A stretch of DNA of 64,000 nt, from NCBI GenBank assembly GCA_951799425.1, contig OX637396.1:42089901-42153900 (forward strand), written 5' to 3'. Each line of letters opens with the position of its first letter. The stretch's first letter is position 1. A model generated the notes under the pieces. The model had not been told where the DNA came from and made no database searches. It worked only from the letters and a program-made list of their open reading frames with translations. Below are positions 12,528 through 23,587 of the stretch, piece by piece. The stretch comes from Ilex aquifolium. Its lineage: Eukaryota > Streptophyta > Magnoliopsida > Aquifoliales > Aquifoliaceae. The translations under genes and the position numbers were made by a program.

Positions 12528-13355
12528 CTGCAAAATCACAGTTCATATCTAAACCATAAACTGTAGTTGCAATTTGAAATTGGGCCACTTAAAACCAACT
12601 TAATAAGCAATTCAAATCACACTCAGATTGAATTTGCATTCAGAGGACAATTACTACATTACGCCAAACAAGTAATAGGCTTTAAGCATCAGTCTGCAGC
12701 ATGTTAAGGACCACTGCAAGCAAGCAATGCCAAACAAGCAATGGTTATTCAGAAAGCTAAAGGTAGTTCTTACAAGAAATTGGAGTTCTAAACTCATCAA
12801 GGATAAAAGGATCAAGGACATGTACTTCAAAACTTCCTATATGGCTCTGGCTTCCCGAATTCATCACTGCGGAGCTATCCTACTCTGAAAGAGGGAGAAG
12901 CAGGTGCACAATTAGCCCTTTAAGCACAAAGTTCAAGTAACAATAAACCAAATGTAAAATTAGCACGATCTTAAAAATGGCTAAATCACGTAAAACAATG
13001 TATTCACATCTTGATTCTTGTCTCACGAAGTCGTTGATTCTCATTCCATCCTTTCCTAACTTACATGTTAATCAATAGTGATGTCCATTTCGATTAGATA
13101 ACCTATATTTCCTCTCCGTGGACTTGTTATTTTTTAACCACATGGTTTTCGTTATCAAGGTTGCTAGCCCTAGAACTCTCACAAGATTTTAATCCTCGGT
13201 TTTGGTGGTTGTGTAATCCAATTTTAATTTATAATGTCCTCAACTAGTACTCATATAAAAAGCAGTGTAAACAAACCAACCTTCATTGTGATTAGGATTT
13301 ACCATGCACAGACAATTAGATTGCAAAACGAAAATGAGCACCAAATCTATCTCAC

Positions 13356-13933
13356 CATTAGGGGTATAAATACTAAGGTAGATTGGAACACTGGAAATTT
13401 GTTTAGTGCTGCCTGTTTCTCTATCTGTCTCATCAGCGATCTCCTTCCCAACAACAGCCATGCAAAATAAACTGAATTTAGCATCTGAGATAGATCACAA
13501 AGAAAACCACTGATAAATAAAGCTACAGATGCATATGAACCATAGGGGGAATAGATAAGGCTAGCACTACACTGGGATACAACTTGACAGTATAGCAAGT
13601 ACTTAGAATCTTAGGCAGAAACAAATTTAACATTCACAATGTATATTTCTGAGCAAGTGGTATCCTAACAATACTTATCAAAATCAGAGAACCTCTTTCT
13701 TGGGGCGTGAGCAAATTCCGTATATTCTCTTCCTTCGTCAACCCTTTGGAGCAGTAAAACAAGAGGTCGTCGAGTAACAATCCCTGCATAAGACATGAGC
13801 ACATCAATCTAATGCTCATGGTAAAGGGATTTACATATGGATTCATATCATTATACCCGTACAATTATACATGTAACATTGGAAATACTAACAGCATTAA
13901 TTACCAGATCCACGAGGCAAAAAGCCTTGGCCC
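13356..13933 (-). pseudogene. DRP1: DRP1 (dynamin-related) relic, copy A, exons 2-tail, 3 and 4
   Basis: Three pieces of the DRP1 GTPase domain are in correct order. About 13933-13905 is an exon-2 tail reading FLPRGS. 13783-13679 is exon 3, reading [17 protein letters not shown] and [13 protein letters not shown] without a stop. About 13460-13356 is exon 4, reading [14 protein letters not shown] and [17 protein letters not shown]1 proteins are plant large GTPases acting in clathrin-mediated endocytosis and cell-plate formation. The splice donor of exon 3 is AT instead of GT (13677-13678). The P-loop half of exon 2 is missing. Exon 3 and its flanking introns are near-identical to the copy at 24.23-24.45 kb. 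Confidence 0.88.
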
Positions 13934-14079
13934 AAATGACATTCTGAAACGTCCACATAAGGAAACCGGGATATCAGAAGTTTCACTCCACAAGAGAGCA
14001 TTCATCTATAAAATGAAATCATTACACACGCTTCCTTCAATCAAATCCTAAGTCCTTTTATTGCAACGCCATGGCAGAG

Positions 14080-14370
14080 TTGAGGCATAGGGTATCATTC
14101 CCATTCCCCTCTCACGGATTGAGTACTCCCTTCATTCATCGGTTGTGTGCTTGACGGTCACATTGATAAAAGCTTATTGCACGACACAAAATGCTTCTAA
14201 TTAATCGAACCAACAAAAATATACAACAATCTTGAAATATGAAGGGAAATCTTTAGACATACATATGCAAACAAATAAGCACAACAAGTGGGAGATGATC
14301 ACCAAATCAGAACTCCATCCTTCACAATTTAAAAGAGGTCATTAGTTGAAGGATCTATAGGAATGTATCA
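14080..14370. repeat. Duplicated 290-bp block, copy 2
   Basis: This is the second copy of the block at 10917-11205 in direct orientation, with about 10-15 percent mismatch by eye. Confidence 0.85.
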
Positions 14371-14916
14371 TTTTAAGAATACACTTATGCAAGGTATTTA
14401 TTGATACGTGAAACATAAGATGCTTGATTCTCTTACCATGTGACGCAATTTAGAAAATAGTAGATTTAAGGAATGCTGATGAGTTCTTTGCACCACATCC
14501 TTTTCTTAGATTCAGATGGGATTGCAGAGAAGACAAAAAACTGAAAAACTGATAAGCATAGAAGACAAAAAAAATGATAAGTACAAGAACAGAATTTTGA
14601 ATTGGTCAACAAAAATGGAAAAACTCAATCCAAAATTTATAGTCTTTGCCGCCCAAAACCTATGGAATAAGAGAAAGAAGTAGAACCAGAGAGGAAAAGA
14701 AACTCGAGCCTGATGACTTATGTAGTTATGTTACTTCGATTTCTGAAAACTGCAAAGTTCACATGGACTAAACCACATAGGTGAATACTTAAGCTCAAAT
14801 GAGATGATTTTTTGACTTTCTTGGTAATCCTGAAAATCAAAAAAACAATGTGGATTTCAATTGCTAGTTTTTTCACACACACACATCCATCCATATATGC
14901 ACACGTAAATATTTAC

Positions 14917-15236
14917 CTGAAGAAAGAGTTCACAATGGACATCATCATCAAGTTCTGATAGAAATCTGGAAGAAAAGAAGCTCCAACTCCATAAAGTTCT
15001 CGTTCAAGTATTTCAGTCCCTACATCTTATGACCAATCAGCAAGTTTGACGTCACCGTTCTCTCTCATTGTCATGAACTGCAAGAACCGTGAGTATACCA
15101 CATCAAGATGCAATCCACTAATATAGCAAAGATTGTACATGAATTTTTGAGCTGGACAGAGCTTACGCAAGTCTTCAATCTTTGAAGCTCCACCTATGTG
15201 AACTGGTTCGAAGCCATGGATCTGATAATAACATCC
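14917..15236 (-). pseudogene. Unidentified exon relic with one internal stop
   Basis: A 320-base segment lies between a plausible acceptor (TTTTGTAG) and donor (CAG then GTAAAT). It encodes about 106 codons in one frame, interrupted only by TAA at 15027-15029. The frame reads IHGFEPVHIGGASKIEDLRK, then MYNLCYISGLHLDVVYSRF, then ERELYGVGASFLPDFYQNL. It has the composition of a conserved globular protein, but I do not recognise the family. Its orientation matches the other relics. Confidence 0.6.
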
Positions 15237-15899
15237 CTACAAAACCAGTAATTATTGAATTTTTTCTCACTTAAAATTTGTGGAGAGAAAGAAACTCAAA
15301 AAATTAGTTTCTCTCTAAATCCAACAAATTTCCTCCCCCTATCTGTGTTCTTCTGTTTGTCTGTTTCTCTCAGGCTTGGAAAGGTAGACTCAATAGTTAA
15401 AACCCGCTAAGTTAGGGCAACAGTTCAAAATTCTAGATCACTCTCCACAATGGAAATTTAATTATAAATGAAAAAGGTAAATTAAACCAAAGAAATAGAA
15501 CAAAAAAAAATGCAGAGCAAAATGGTGTCATCACATGATGTTTAGTTTTCCCTATCGTAGTAGTCCCCAAAAATTGTGATTCCAAATTCTATTACGTGTG
15601 ACTTAAGGAGAGATCCAGAAGAAAGTAGAGCAAGATTGACCAGAAAAAAACAAAAGGGCAAATATATCAAAATAAACATATTTTTTAATTTCCAAATCCA
15701 TAATTGCAGAGACAACACTCAGCTCCTATCATCATAAGCAACACCGAATCAATTATACAAAGCTAACAGTACATCTTGCATTATACAAACTTTCGGCCAA
15801 TGCTAGAAATATGGGAATCTAATCTTTCAAAGCTATTAAACAAGCCATGTACACCGTTTTCCAGCTGAAAATTGAGACATGCATAAAACGTGGCTGACA

Positions 15900-16300
15900 G
15901 TACATCTAACTGATAAACATACTAAAAATACACGCAAACATAAAAAAACAAACACATAGCAAACACAAAAAACACACACAAACACATTGATGACATAAAA
16001 ATACAAACAATAGTAAATAAACACCCACACACACACATTACACACATAAAAAATATAAAAACACATTAAGAAAATAAAAATACACTCAACATAATAAAAA
16101 CATAAACAGCCACACCCAAAGACAATACACATAAAAAGACATAGACAAAAACAAGTTGATGAAGGAAAAACACACTCGCAAATACATTGATAAAAAATAT
16201 TATAAATACACTGACAAAACACACACACACTGATAAACACTCACACATTAATAAAAAAAAAATACAGGATACACAATAAAACATACATAGACACATTGAT
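15900..16300. repeat. A/C-rich low-complexity tract
   Basis: This resembles the A/C-rich halves of the tandem array units. Long minus-strand frames here are composition artefacts. Confidence 0.8.
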
Positions 16301-16639
16301 AAATATAGACTCTTAAGTGTTCTATTCAACTGACATCGACTTTGAGTGATCTACTCGAGCATATTACTTTAGTTGGTTGATATGTTTGAATGGAATCTTC
16401 GGTTCATCATTGAAACGTCTGGGTGCAACCTTATTAGGATAATGGTGGTGTTTAAAACAGTGGAGCAGTGGTGGTTCAAGATAAGTACTTACTTATATTC
16501 AGTTCAACCCATTGAACACCCATATCCATCCCCACTTTACTAATTTGAGTGGTATTACCAAATCCACTTACAGCCCACAAAAACAAATTAGGCACCCAAC
16601 TCGCTAATTTGTGGGCATACTGGTTACTGATAAATAAGG

Positions 16640-17400
16640 AATGCCGTTTCTACATGTTGGCTTCGTCTTAGCATCTAGCTCTTCCCTTGCGAACAATATA
16701 ATTAATAAAAGATAATTCATGACACAACCAAAAATTATTAGAAGTACTGGTCACATTGTTATGTGGCCTCCAAGTAACAACATTTTGTTTCTAGAGATTA
16801 AAACTGACCAACAAACGAGAAAATCTGACAAATTAAAGGAAGATGGTACCTGGATTGAAGGCCAAGCCACAACGCGACTCCCATTATTATGCACACATAT
16901 GAATAATGCGATTTTATGATGATGGACAAGGTCTGTCATAACCATTATGCAAACATTATTTTACCATGATGGCATGACGCAGACATCTAACTTTCAACAT
17001 AACGACCACAATGTGACAAATTAAAGGACGATGTTACCTGGATTGAAGGCCAAAGCATCAAGCAACAAAAGGAAGTTGCACATAAAAGGCATGAATGAGA
17101 AACAACTAATTTTGGAAGGTATTAATACAACTTGATGGTGAAATAAGACACAAAACTACTCTTGTCGCTCTATCAACTTCGCTTTATCAACTTCTCCTTA
17201 TCAACTTCTCCATATCTACATCTAAACAATTCACGAGTGGAAAACGGACATAGATAGAGGCAAATTACAGGTTGGACTAGTTGTGGGCAGATTGATGATG
17301 AGTCGGTTGTAATCTAAATCCAACTAATTTCTAACTCGTTTAACAAATGAGTTATAACGGATTTGGTCATAATGGGTTGGATTAAATTCGTAAACCCTTA
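16640..17400. repeat. Segmental duplication block, copy 2
   Basis: This is the direct-orientation counterpart of 7630-8335. It contains GATTGAAGGCCAAGCCACAA at about 16852 and the related GATTGAAGGCCAAAGCATCA at about 17041, so this copy carries an extra internal duplication. Confidence 0.82.
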
Positions 17401-18245
17401 AAAAATAGTCAAAAACATTAACAAAGAAACGCAATAATAAAAATGCAAATAGAGACACACATGATAAAAATACATGCACTGGCACATAAAAACACACACA
17501 CAATCACAAAAAGCACACACAAAAACACATAGATAACCTAAAAAATACACACGATAACATTACACAGAAAAACAAATTAAAAAAAGAAAAATGCAGTGTA
17601 ATACAAACTATTCTAGTAGCTATATCAACTTCACCATGTCTAAATCTAAATAATTTACGAGTGCAAAGTACATGAGGAAAAAGGGGGCAAATTGCGGGTC
17701 AGACTAGTTGTGGGCAGATTGATGACAAGTAGGTTGTAATCCAAATCCAATTAATTTTCAACCCCGTTTATCAAAGGAGTTATAACGGAGTTGGTCATAA
17801 CGGATTGGCTTAAATTAGTAAACTCGTAAAAAAATAGTCAAAAACATTAGCATAAGCAAGCACTGATAAAAATACAAACAGAGACACACATGATGAAAGT
17901 ACATGCACTAACACATAAACACTTAGATAACATAAAAAATACACACGGTAACACATTATACAAAAAAACAAATTGAAAAAAGAAAAATACAGAAACACTA
18001 TAGTAAAAACATACACAACCAACCCAATACACTTAGAAAACACATACACATAAACATCATAAAAGAACGATACACACAAACACATAGTGCACATAAAAAC
18101 AACACACCCCCTGCCACCGCCACAATAAACATACACACTAGATCTAGAAAATCATAGAAAAAATAGACACACTAATACACAGTAAAACGCAATAACAAAT
18201 ACACATAGTTATAGAAGAATACAAGATACACACACATACACACTT
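17155..18245. repeat. Second tandem array, two units
   Basis: Conserved blocks start at about 17160 and 17610, each followed by the A/C-rich half, as in the 8.1-10.9 kb array. The array stops at about 18.25 kb against a Helitron-like terminus. Confidence 0.85.
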
Positions 18246-18251
18246 ATAAAT

Positions 18252-18340
18252 ATTAGGTATTGCACACGTGCGTTGCACGTGGATCATTTTATTTTAAATA
18301 TAAAAAATACACTAAATTTGTTGAATACTTTCTCTAAAAC
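18252..18340 (-). mobile_element. Helitron-like 3' end (body to the right)
   Basis: On the minus strand a perfect 7-bp-arm hairpin (CACGTGC, loop AAC, GCACGTG; 18281-18265) is followed by 8 bases and CTAAT (18256-18252). This is the expected Helitron 3' terminus. If real, the element extends rightwards and could include the PFK and DRP1 pieces at 20.7-25.1 kb. I did not locate a 5' TC end. Confidence 0.5.
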
Positions 18341-20339
18341 TCATAACCTTAATGATTAACAAACAATCTAGAACCACGTCCCATATTCTTCAAATAATAT
18401 GGGACAAACTATTTAAGAGTTTTAGGTGTATAGACATCCCATCACCATTTCGGCCTTGTTGCTACAGTTTTTGTAGATTCAGATATACCTATTTGCAAAA
18501 TAGAGAAAGAAGTTGGATGATAGGGATAATAAGTTTACAATATGAAGGTCAAGTACAAGAGAAAAACAAACCATAAACCTAGAAATATAGAAAGAGTGCA
18601 AATTTGCTCTTGCAAGATGAGCGCAATATAGGTCGCAGAAAGTTGGAATTCAAAAGTGTCAATTCAAATGTAAAAACAATGACAAATTTATGTATGAAAA
18701 ATAATTGATTATCACTTGATTAATGCATGGAAAATACAAATTTATGCATTTCCATGACTCTACCATCAAGCCAATTATGGTCCACTTAACCCAGCAAATC
18801 ACACTACCACAAAAACTGGGAAGACAAAAAAATTGACTTAAAAAAGATGCAATGTTTTAATACCTGGCTGCACACAAGACCACATCATCACTGATTGCAC
18901 ATCCGTTAAAGCATATAATATAATAATCTCAATGCAAATGCACGATGTATTAATAGACCTAAAATAAACCATCAAAGAACATCCCTCAATTATAAAAAAA
19001 AAGCTTCCCCGAATGACTAATCATATATGTACAAGCAATAGAATATGTTATAATCATAGCATAGCGTTCCCATATTATTGAGGGAAGGAGATAAGTTGGG
19101 GAAAGCACAAAGGTCTTTTGATTGATCATGAATAAGCGGATGTACAATTCCCGACATCTTCTGTCATACTTTTTCAATTTCCATTGAGACGAAATAAGCC
19201 AACAAGGGTTGTCTTGACCGGCTAAGTGAATTTCCTAAACAAATCAATAATCATAAATTAATTAAAATCATGATAATTAAGCAAGGATTTGGTGATTAAT
19301 AAATTAGCAAAAGTTAATTTTTAATTTCTATGTTGTTAGATGTCTGCCAAAAAAAGTTAAAGCTTAATGACACGTTTAGAAACTTTTTTTTTTTTGGATA
19401 ACGAAAATATTTCTAAAATGATAAGCTACACAAATATCAAACTAAACAGTGAAAACTATTAATTTAAAGTATGGCTTCGGGCATCAATGTTCAATTGCAC
19501 TTTGGAAAAACAATATCGTCAGGATGTTTACCAATTTGATAAAATTATTATGTTGTTTTTCATGAAAATATCTCTCTTGATGGGAAAAATTCATGGACTA
19601 CAAAGCATGGAGTAAATCTCGAAAGGAGATCACCAACATATATGCATGTAAAACAGGACCAGATACAATACCAGTTAAGAGTGCCCACAATATAAGCCTG
19701 TGCATTCTCCAAGAAAATGTTATATAACCCAAATAAAACCCTAAATTAAAACTCAAATGCATATCATCCCTTGGATGAGTGTGAAACGAGTGGATCTCAC
19801 TGAAAAAGTTGATGAGACACATTCATCCAACAGATGATATGCATTTGGGTTACAATTTTTTATGTTTCATTTGAGTTTTGTAGCATTGCTTGTTTTCCAA
19901 TACCTTGTTGAATGCATCTTGACTCTTGCTCTGCACAGCTATCATTGCTGGATGTGTTTAAGTGATCTTTTGGTCCTCATGAAGCCATGTAATCAATAAG
20001 TATATTCATCAAAGCCATGCAACATGTTTTAATGAAATTTTCAGAAATTTGTACACACTTCAAATTCAAAACAAATTGACAATTATGCACATACATGGGG
20101 TTCTAATTGAACAATAGGCGGTAACAATAGGCAGCCACTATTTGTTTAAAAAAAATGATAATTCAGTGTACTCCATGCAAGTATTTCTAAGCATTTTTCC
20201 CTACTTTCTAAGAATTAGGCAGCAAATAATTTGCAGGGACAAGTTGACCAAGGCCAAATGCAGCATATCAACTAAACTCTTCTAGCCATTTGCATGTTCA
20301 ACACCTGCCCTGCATATCAAACAACACAAATGATACTCA
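18341..20339. other. No intact gene; decayed sequence with one foldback
   Basis: I see no clear exon. Open frames at 18352-18576 (plus) and 18986-19177 (minus) have no recognisable motif. A small foldback lies at 19745-19855. Confidence 0.5.
19745..19855. mobile_element. Small foldback element (MITE-like)
   Basis: Imperfect inverted repeats AAATGCATATCATC and GATGATATGCATTT flank a short loop, extending through TGGATGAGTGTG and CACATTCATCCA. I saw no clear target-site duplication. Confidence 0.5.
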
Positions 20340-20690
20340 TAAAAGCATCTCCAGCCCTTCCTTTTTTTAAACTCAAATTTAAATTTGGCTTAAAAACTCA
20401 TAAAAAATTTCTCCAATTTTATACCCAAATTCATACCAAATTAAGGGAACTTAAATTTTTTTTCAAATCAAGAAAGACTCAAACATTTACTCAAATCTCG
20501 AATGATTAGATTCAATTCTCTTTTAAAGATCTAATAGTCATATTCTATGTTCTTTTAAATTTGGGTTTGTCCTCCTTTATATTTAAGTTTTTCCATTGAA
20601 GTGTTTTATATCAAATCAAGGTTTTTCCTCAAATACTAACTCATATTTGAGTAAAAATTTGAGTCAATACTTACAATTTACTAATAGGCA
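20340..20690. repeat. Dispersed about 340-bp repeat, copy 1
   Basis: This shares order and wording with 53150-53480: TTTTAAAGATCTAATA, then TTTTAAATTTG..TTTGTCC, then a closing TTTGAGT motif. It is probably a nonautonomous transposon, but the ends are not defined. Confidence 0.6.
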
Positions 20691-20726
20691 CGGGTAAAGA
20701 TTAAAACTTACCAAATTAAAACTTAC

Positions 20727-20789
20727 CCTTTGACGGGGTCCAGCACGTCTAAAATGTGTTCCTCTTGGACTGCTCTTGTGAACAATGAT
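20727..20789 (-). pseudogene. PFK: ATP-dependent 6-phosphofructokinase exon relic
   Basis: One 63-base exon (21 codons, phase 0, AG acceptor and GTAAG donor intact) reads [20 protein letters not shown] followed by R. This matches the conserved segment just before the nucleotide-binding glycine loop of plant PFK, which phosphorylates fructose 6-phosphate in glycolysis. No other PFK exon was found nearby, so it is an isolated captured or leftover exon. Confidence 0.75.
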
Positions 20790-21016
20790 CTGCAATGAAG
20801 GTATGAATGATATTTAAATAGGGGTCAATTATCATTTTTGCATTGGCCTATAGCCCCTTCTAACCCAAAAAATCCAGTTGTTGAAGACTCATCATAAACA
20901 ATCTCCTTTCGTTTTCTAAGAAATAGAGGGAAGCCACCCTCGGTAATGTAAACACCAACTTTTTAACAAAATTAAATCCATAGGTAACCTCCAAATCGTA
21001 GATTTGCCATAACTTC

Positions 21017-21331
21017 TCACTTAATAACATTCAAATACATTACGTATAATATAAGAATGTGTACCAATAGAGAAGTGAATGAAGACGATGGCAGATTGGA
21101 AAGGGCTTGTTGTACAAAGGACGATAAGCAATTGGTGTCGCCACATGCGTAGATGGAGAAGGTTCGACAATAATTCTTTTCAGCACAACGAAGCTTATGT
21201 TCTAAGCGATCGACGTGAGAGTCACAATCCTGGAAAAACTGCAAATTTTCAGCAACACACAATTCCTTCAATATAATGAACTGTGCTTCTGCTCCACCGT
21301 GGGGCACAACAATATTCACCGTCGCCATCAT
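21017..21331 (-). CDS. Hypothetical 104-codon ORF
   Basis: A clean ATG-initiated frame reads MMATVNIVVPHGGAEAQF and continues past a Cys/His-containing stretch (LRCAEKNYCRTFSIYACGD) to a hydrophobic tail. I do not recognise it. A GT-containing junction near the tail suggests that the last 20 residues may be intron read-through. It lies on the same strand as the captured exons around it and may be another fragment. Confidence 0.25.
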   Translation of the reverse strand: MMATVNIVVPHGGAEAQFIILKELCVAENLQFFQDCDSHVDRLEHKLRCAEKNYCRTFSIYACGDTNCLSSFVQQALSNLPSSSFTSLLVHILILYVMYLNVIK

Positions 21332-21744
21332 TTATCGTCGACTTTGATTTTGAAATCTCATGATAACACACTAATATTGCATGAGTTTATGTTATCCACC
21401 TCTCCGTTATAAAGATGAGAGCCAGTAGATGAAGGGATATTGAGAATTTATTGTGAGAATTGGTAGCATCACACTGTTGGTTTGTAGCCGATCAGGAAGA
21501 CGTAAAGTTGGATCAAATTCTAACTGGTAATTGGTCTATTCAATGTACAGTAAATTTGGAGGATAAGTATGACATAGTTGTAGTATTGGAGGGTAAAAGT
21601 GGAAAAAAAATGTTTTTCATGTATGCTGATATTTTAAAGTAGTATAGATAGACTTTGAGTGATCTATCCATATCCAACTAACATTTACTTTGATTGATCT
21701 ACTCGACAACATGTATCTCCAGATGGTGGATATGTGTAAATGGA

Positions 21745-22456
21745 GAGCATGTATCGAAGAATACTGGAGAGCTCTACAAAGAATTAAAAATGAGTTAAAG
21801 TATCAATGAACAAAACCACCAAACAAGTAGCACTTGACATCAGATTTGAAGTTCCGTGAGTTAACAAAACAAATCCCGATCAAGAAATCAACGAATTATA
21901 AGTACCACGATTAACAATCAAAGATCTCGAAAAACTATACATATGAAAAAGATAAAAAAGAAATAATCCGAAATCAAATCTCTCAACCAATAATTCAGAT
22001 TTGAAAAGAGAAGAGACAAGATTAATGAAGACTTACCAGAGCTATACAAGCAATTACAAATATATGTTGAATAATTAATGAACAAAACCATCGAACATCT
22101 AGCTCGTGAGGTCAGATTTAAAGTCCAATGAGACCACAAAACAGATACACATCAAGAAATCAAGATATTAGAAAAACCAAAATTAACAATCAAAGAAAAT
22201 CAAAGATCTCGAAAAATCTATAACACAGAAAAAAAAGGTAAAAAGATAAACAATGAGAAATCAAAACTCTCAACCCATGATTGAGATTTGAAGAAGATAA
22301 CAAACAAGATCACTGTATGGCAAGGTGTGATTCAATCACAAAAAATAAAAAAATAAAAAATTCACAATATTATCTTCAAAGAAACAAAAGAAGAAAAAAG
22401 AGAGATCTAACCTAACCACCGACGACGGCGCTGGAAGGGAAGGCCGACGACGGTGA
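21745..22456 (-). pseudogene. DRP1: DRP1 relic, copy C: exon 1 tail plus two exon-2-like repeats
   Basis: At about 22456-22412 the minus strand reads AFPSSAVVGG then TAG, matching the end of DRP1 exon 1 (LPSIAVVGGQ). CAG at the donor has become TAG. Downstream, two tandem units of about 275 bases each carry a decayed exon-2 start (SSGKSS-like at about 22044-22021, SSPVF at about 21776-21745) with the same intron-1 sequence. These are repeated partial copies of the P-loop exon. Confidence 0.72.
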
Positions 22457-23587
22457 TGTAAGATATTCATTCTTTTGCATGATCGGAGATGATTTTCCTT
22501 AACCAGAAGCAATTCAGCTTCAGATACCTTTACAAAATTCTGCAGTCTGAAAAATCAACAATATGTTTGACAAGCATGTTCTTAAAATTCAAGCCAGATA
22601 AGAAAAAGGATTCAAAAAGCATATGCAGTCAATGCTCTAGCATGAGCAACTCCACACACCATGCATTCCAAATGTTGCACAACAATGAACTCGGCTAGTT
22701 ATGTTGGAAACTTGGAATAAACATATTTAAGCATGTCTAGGAATAACTAATAACAAGTTGCTATATAAATTTGCATGCAGTTCATATAATTTATAAGACC
22801 TAGAAAAGTTGAGTATATTTCCAAATTATGAAAATCTATCCATACCAAGGTTACTCCTGAAGTGTATATTCATACTCGATACAACATGCCACTCTCACAT
22901 GAACTATACAGTTTGGTTGAAAGATTAGAAATAAGAAAAGTCAATAAACTATCCTTTTTTCTTTTACAATACCCCCCCCCAAAAAAAAAAAAAACCAAAA
23001 AAAAAAAACAAAAATCCAAGAAAACATTAGGATACCTTACCTGCTGAAATCTATTTTCAAGCTAGAAAATTGCTATTAGTAGTGGAGTCATAATTTTAAT
23101 CCAGTGGAGCCAATCTATAATAATTGAGATGTAGCATAGTATTTTGAATTTTATGAGGTTTCATCAATCAACTACTTAATTGTAGATTATCATGGCATCT
23201 ATGTACCCCATAACTGATCAATGAATATAGGATTTCAAAGAAATCTAGATAGTAGTGATTTCTTTCTATGAAAATAGTTAACATAAGTTGCCTGAACACC
23301 CCAATACAATCTAGCGTTCTTGTCTAATACTATGAGCTACCCAAGTACACATGATATAAAGGTATCTCCCATTTTCCAGATGAGTAAAGAAAAATGAACA
23401 ATTTCATACTTGAGAATCCTACAAAATTAGAATAAATTTACTTCAAGGTTTCTATAAATCATATTATATTAATTGTGAGAAAATTCATCATAAATATGAA
23501 GGAGTTCATTCCATGGCAGGGTCCCATTCACATGGATTTAATGCTCGAAACAAACAACAGAACTTCAGAATTCAAAAAGTGACTTAC

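Noticed and set aside
12770-12900. Minus-strand stretch reading GSFEVHVLDPFILDEF
   Set aside because: It looks exon-like, but the splice borders are weak and no family could be named.
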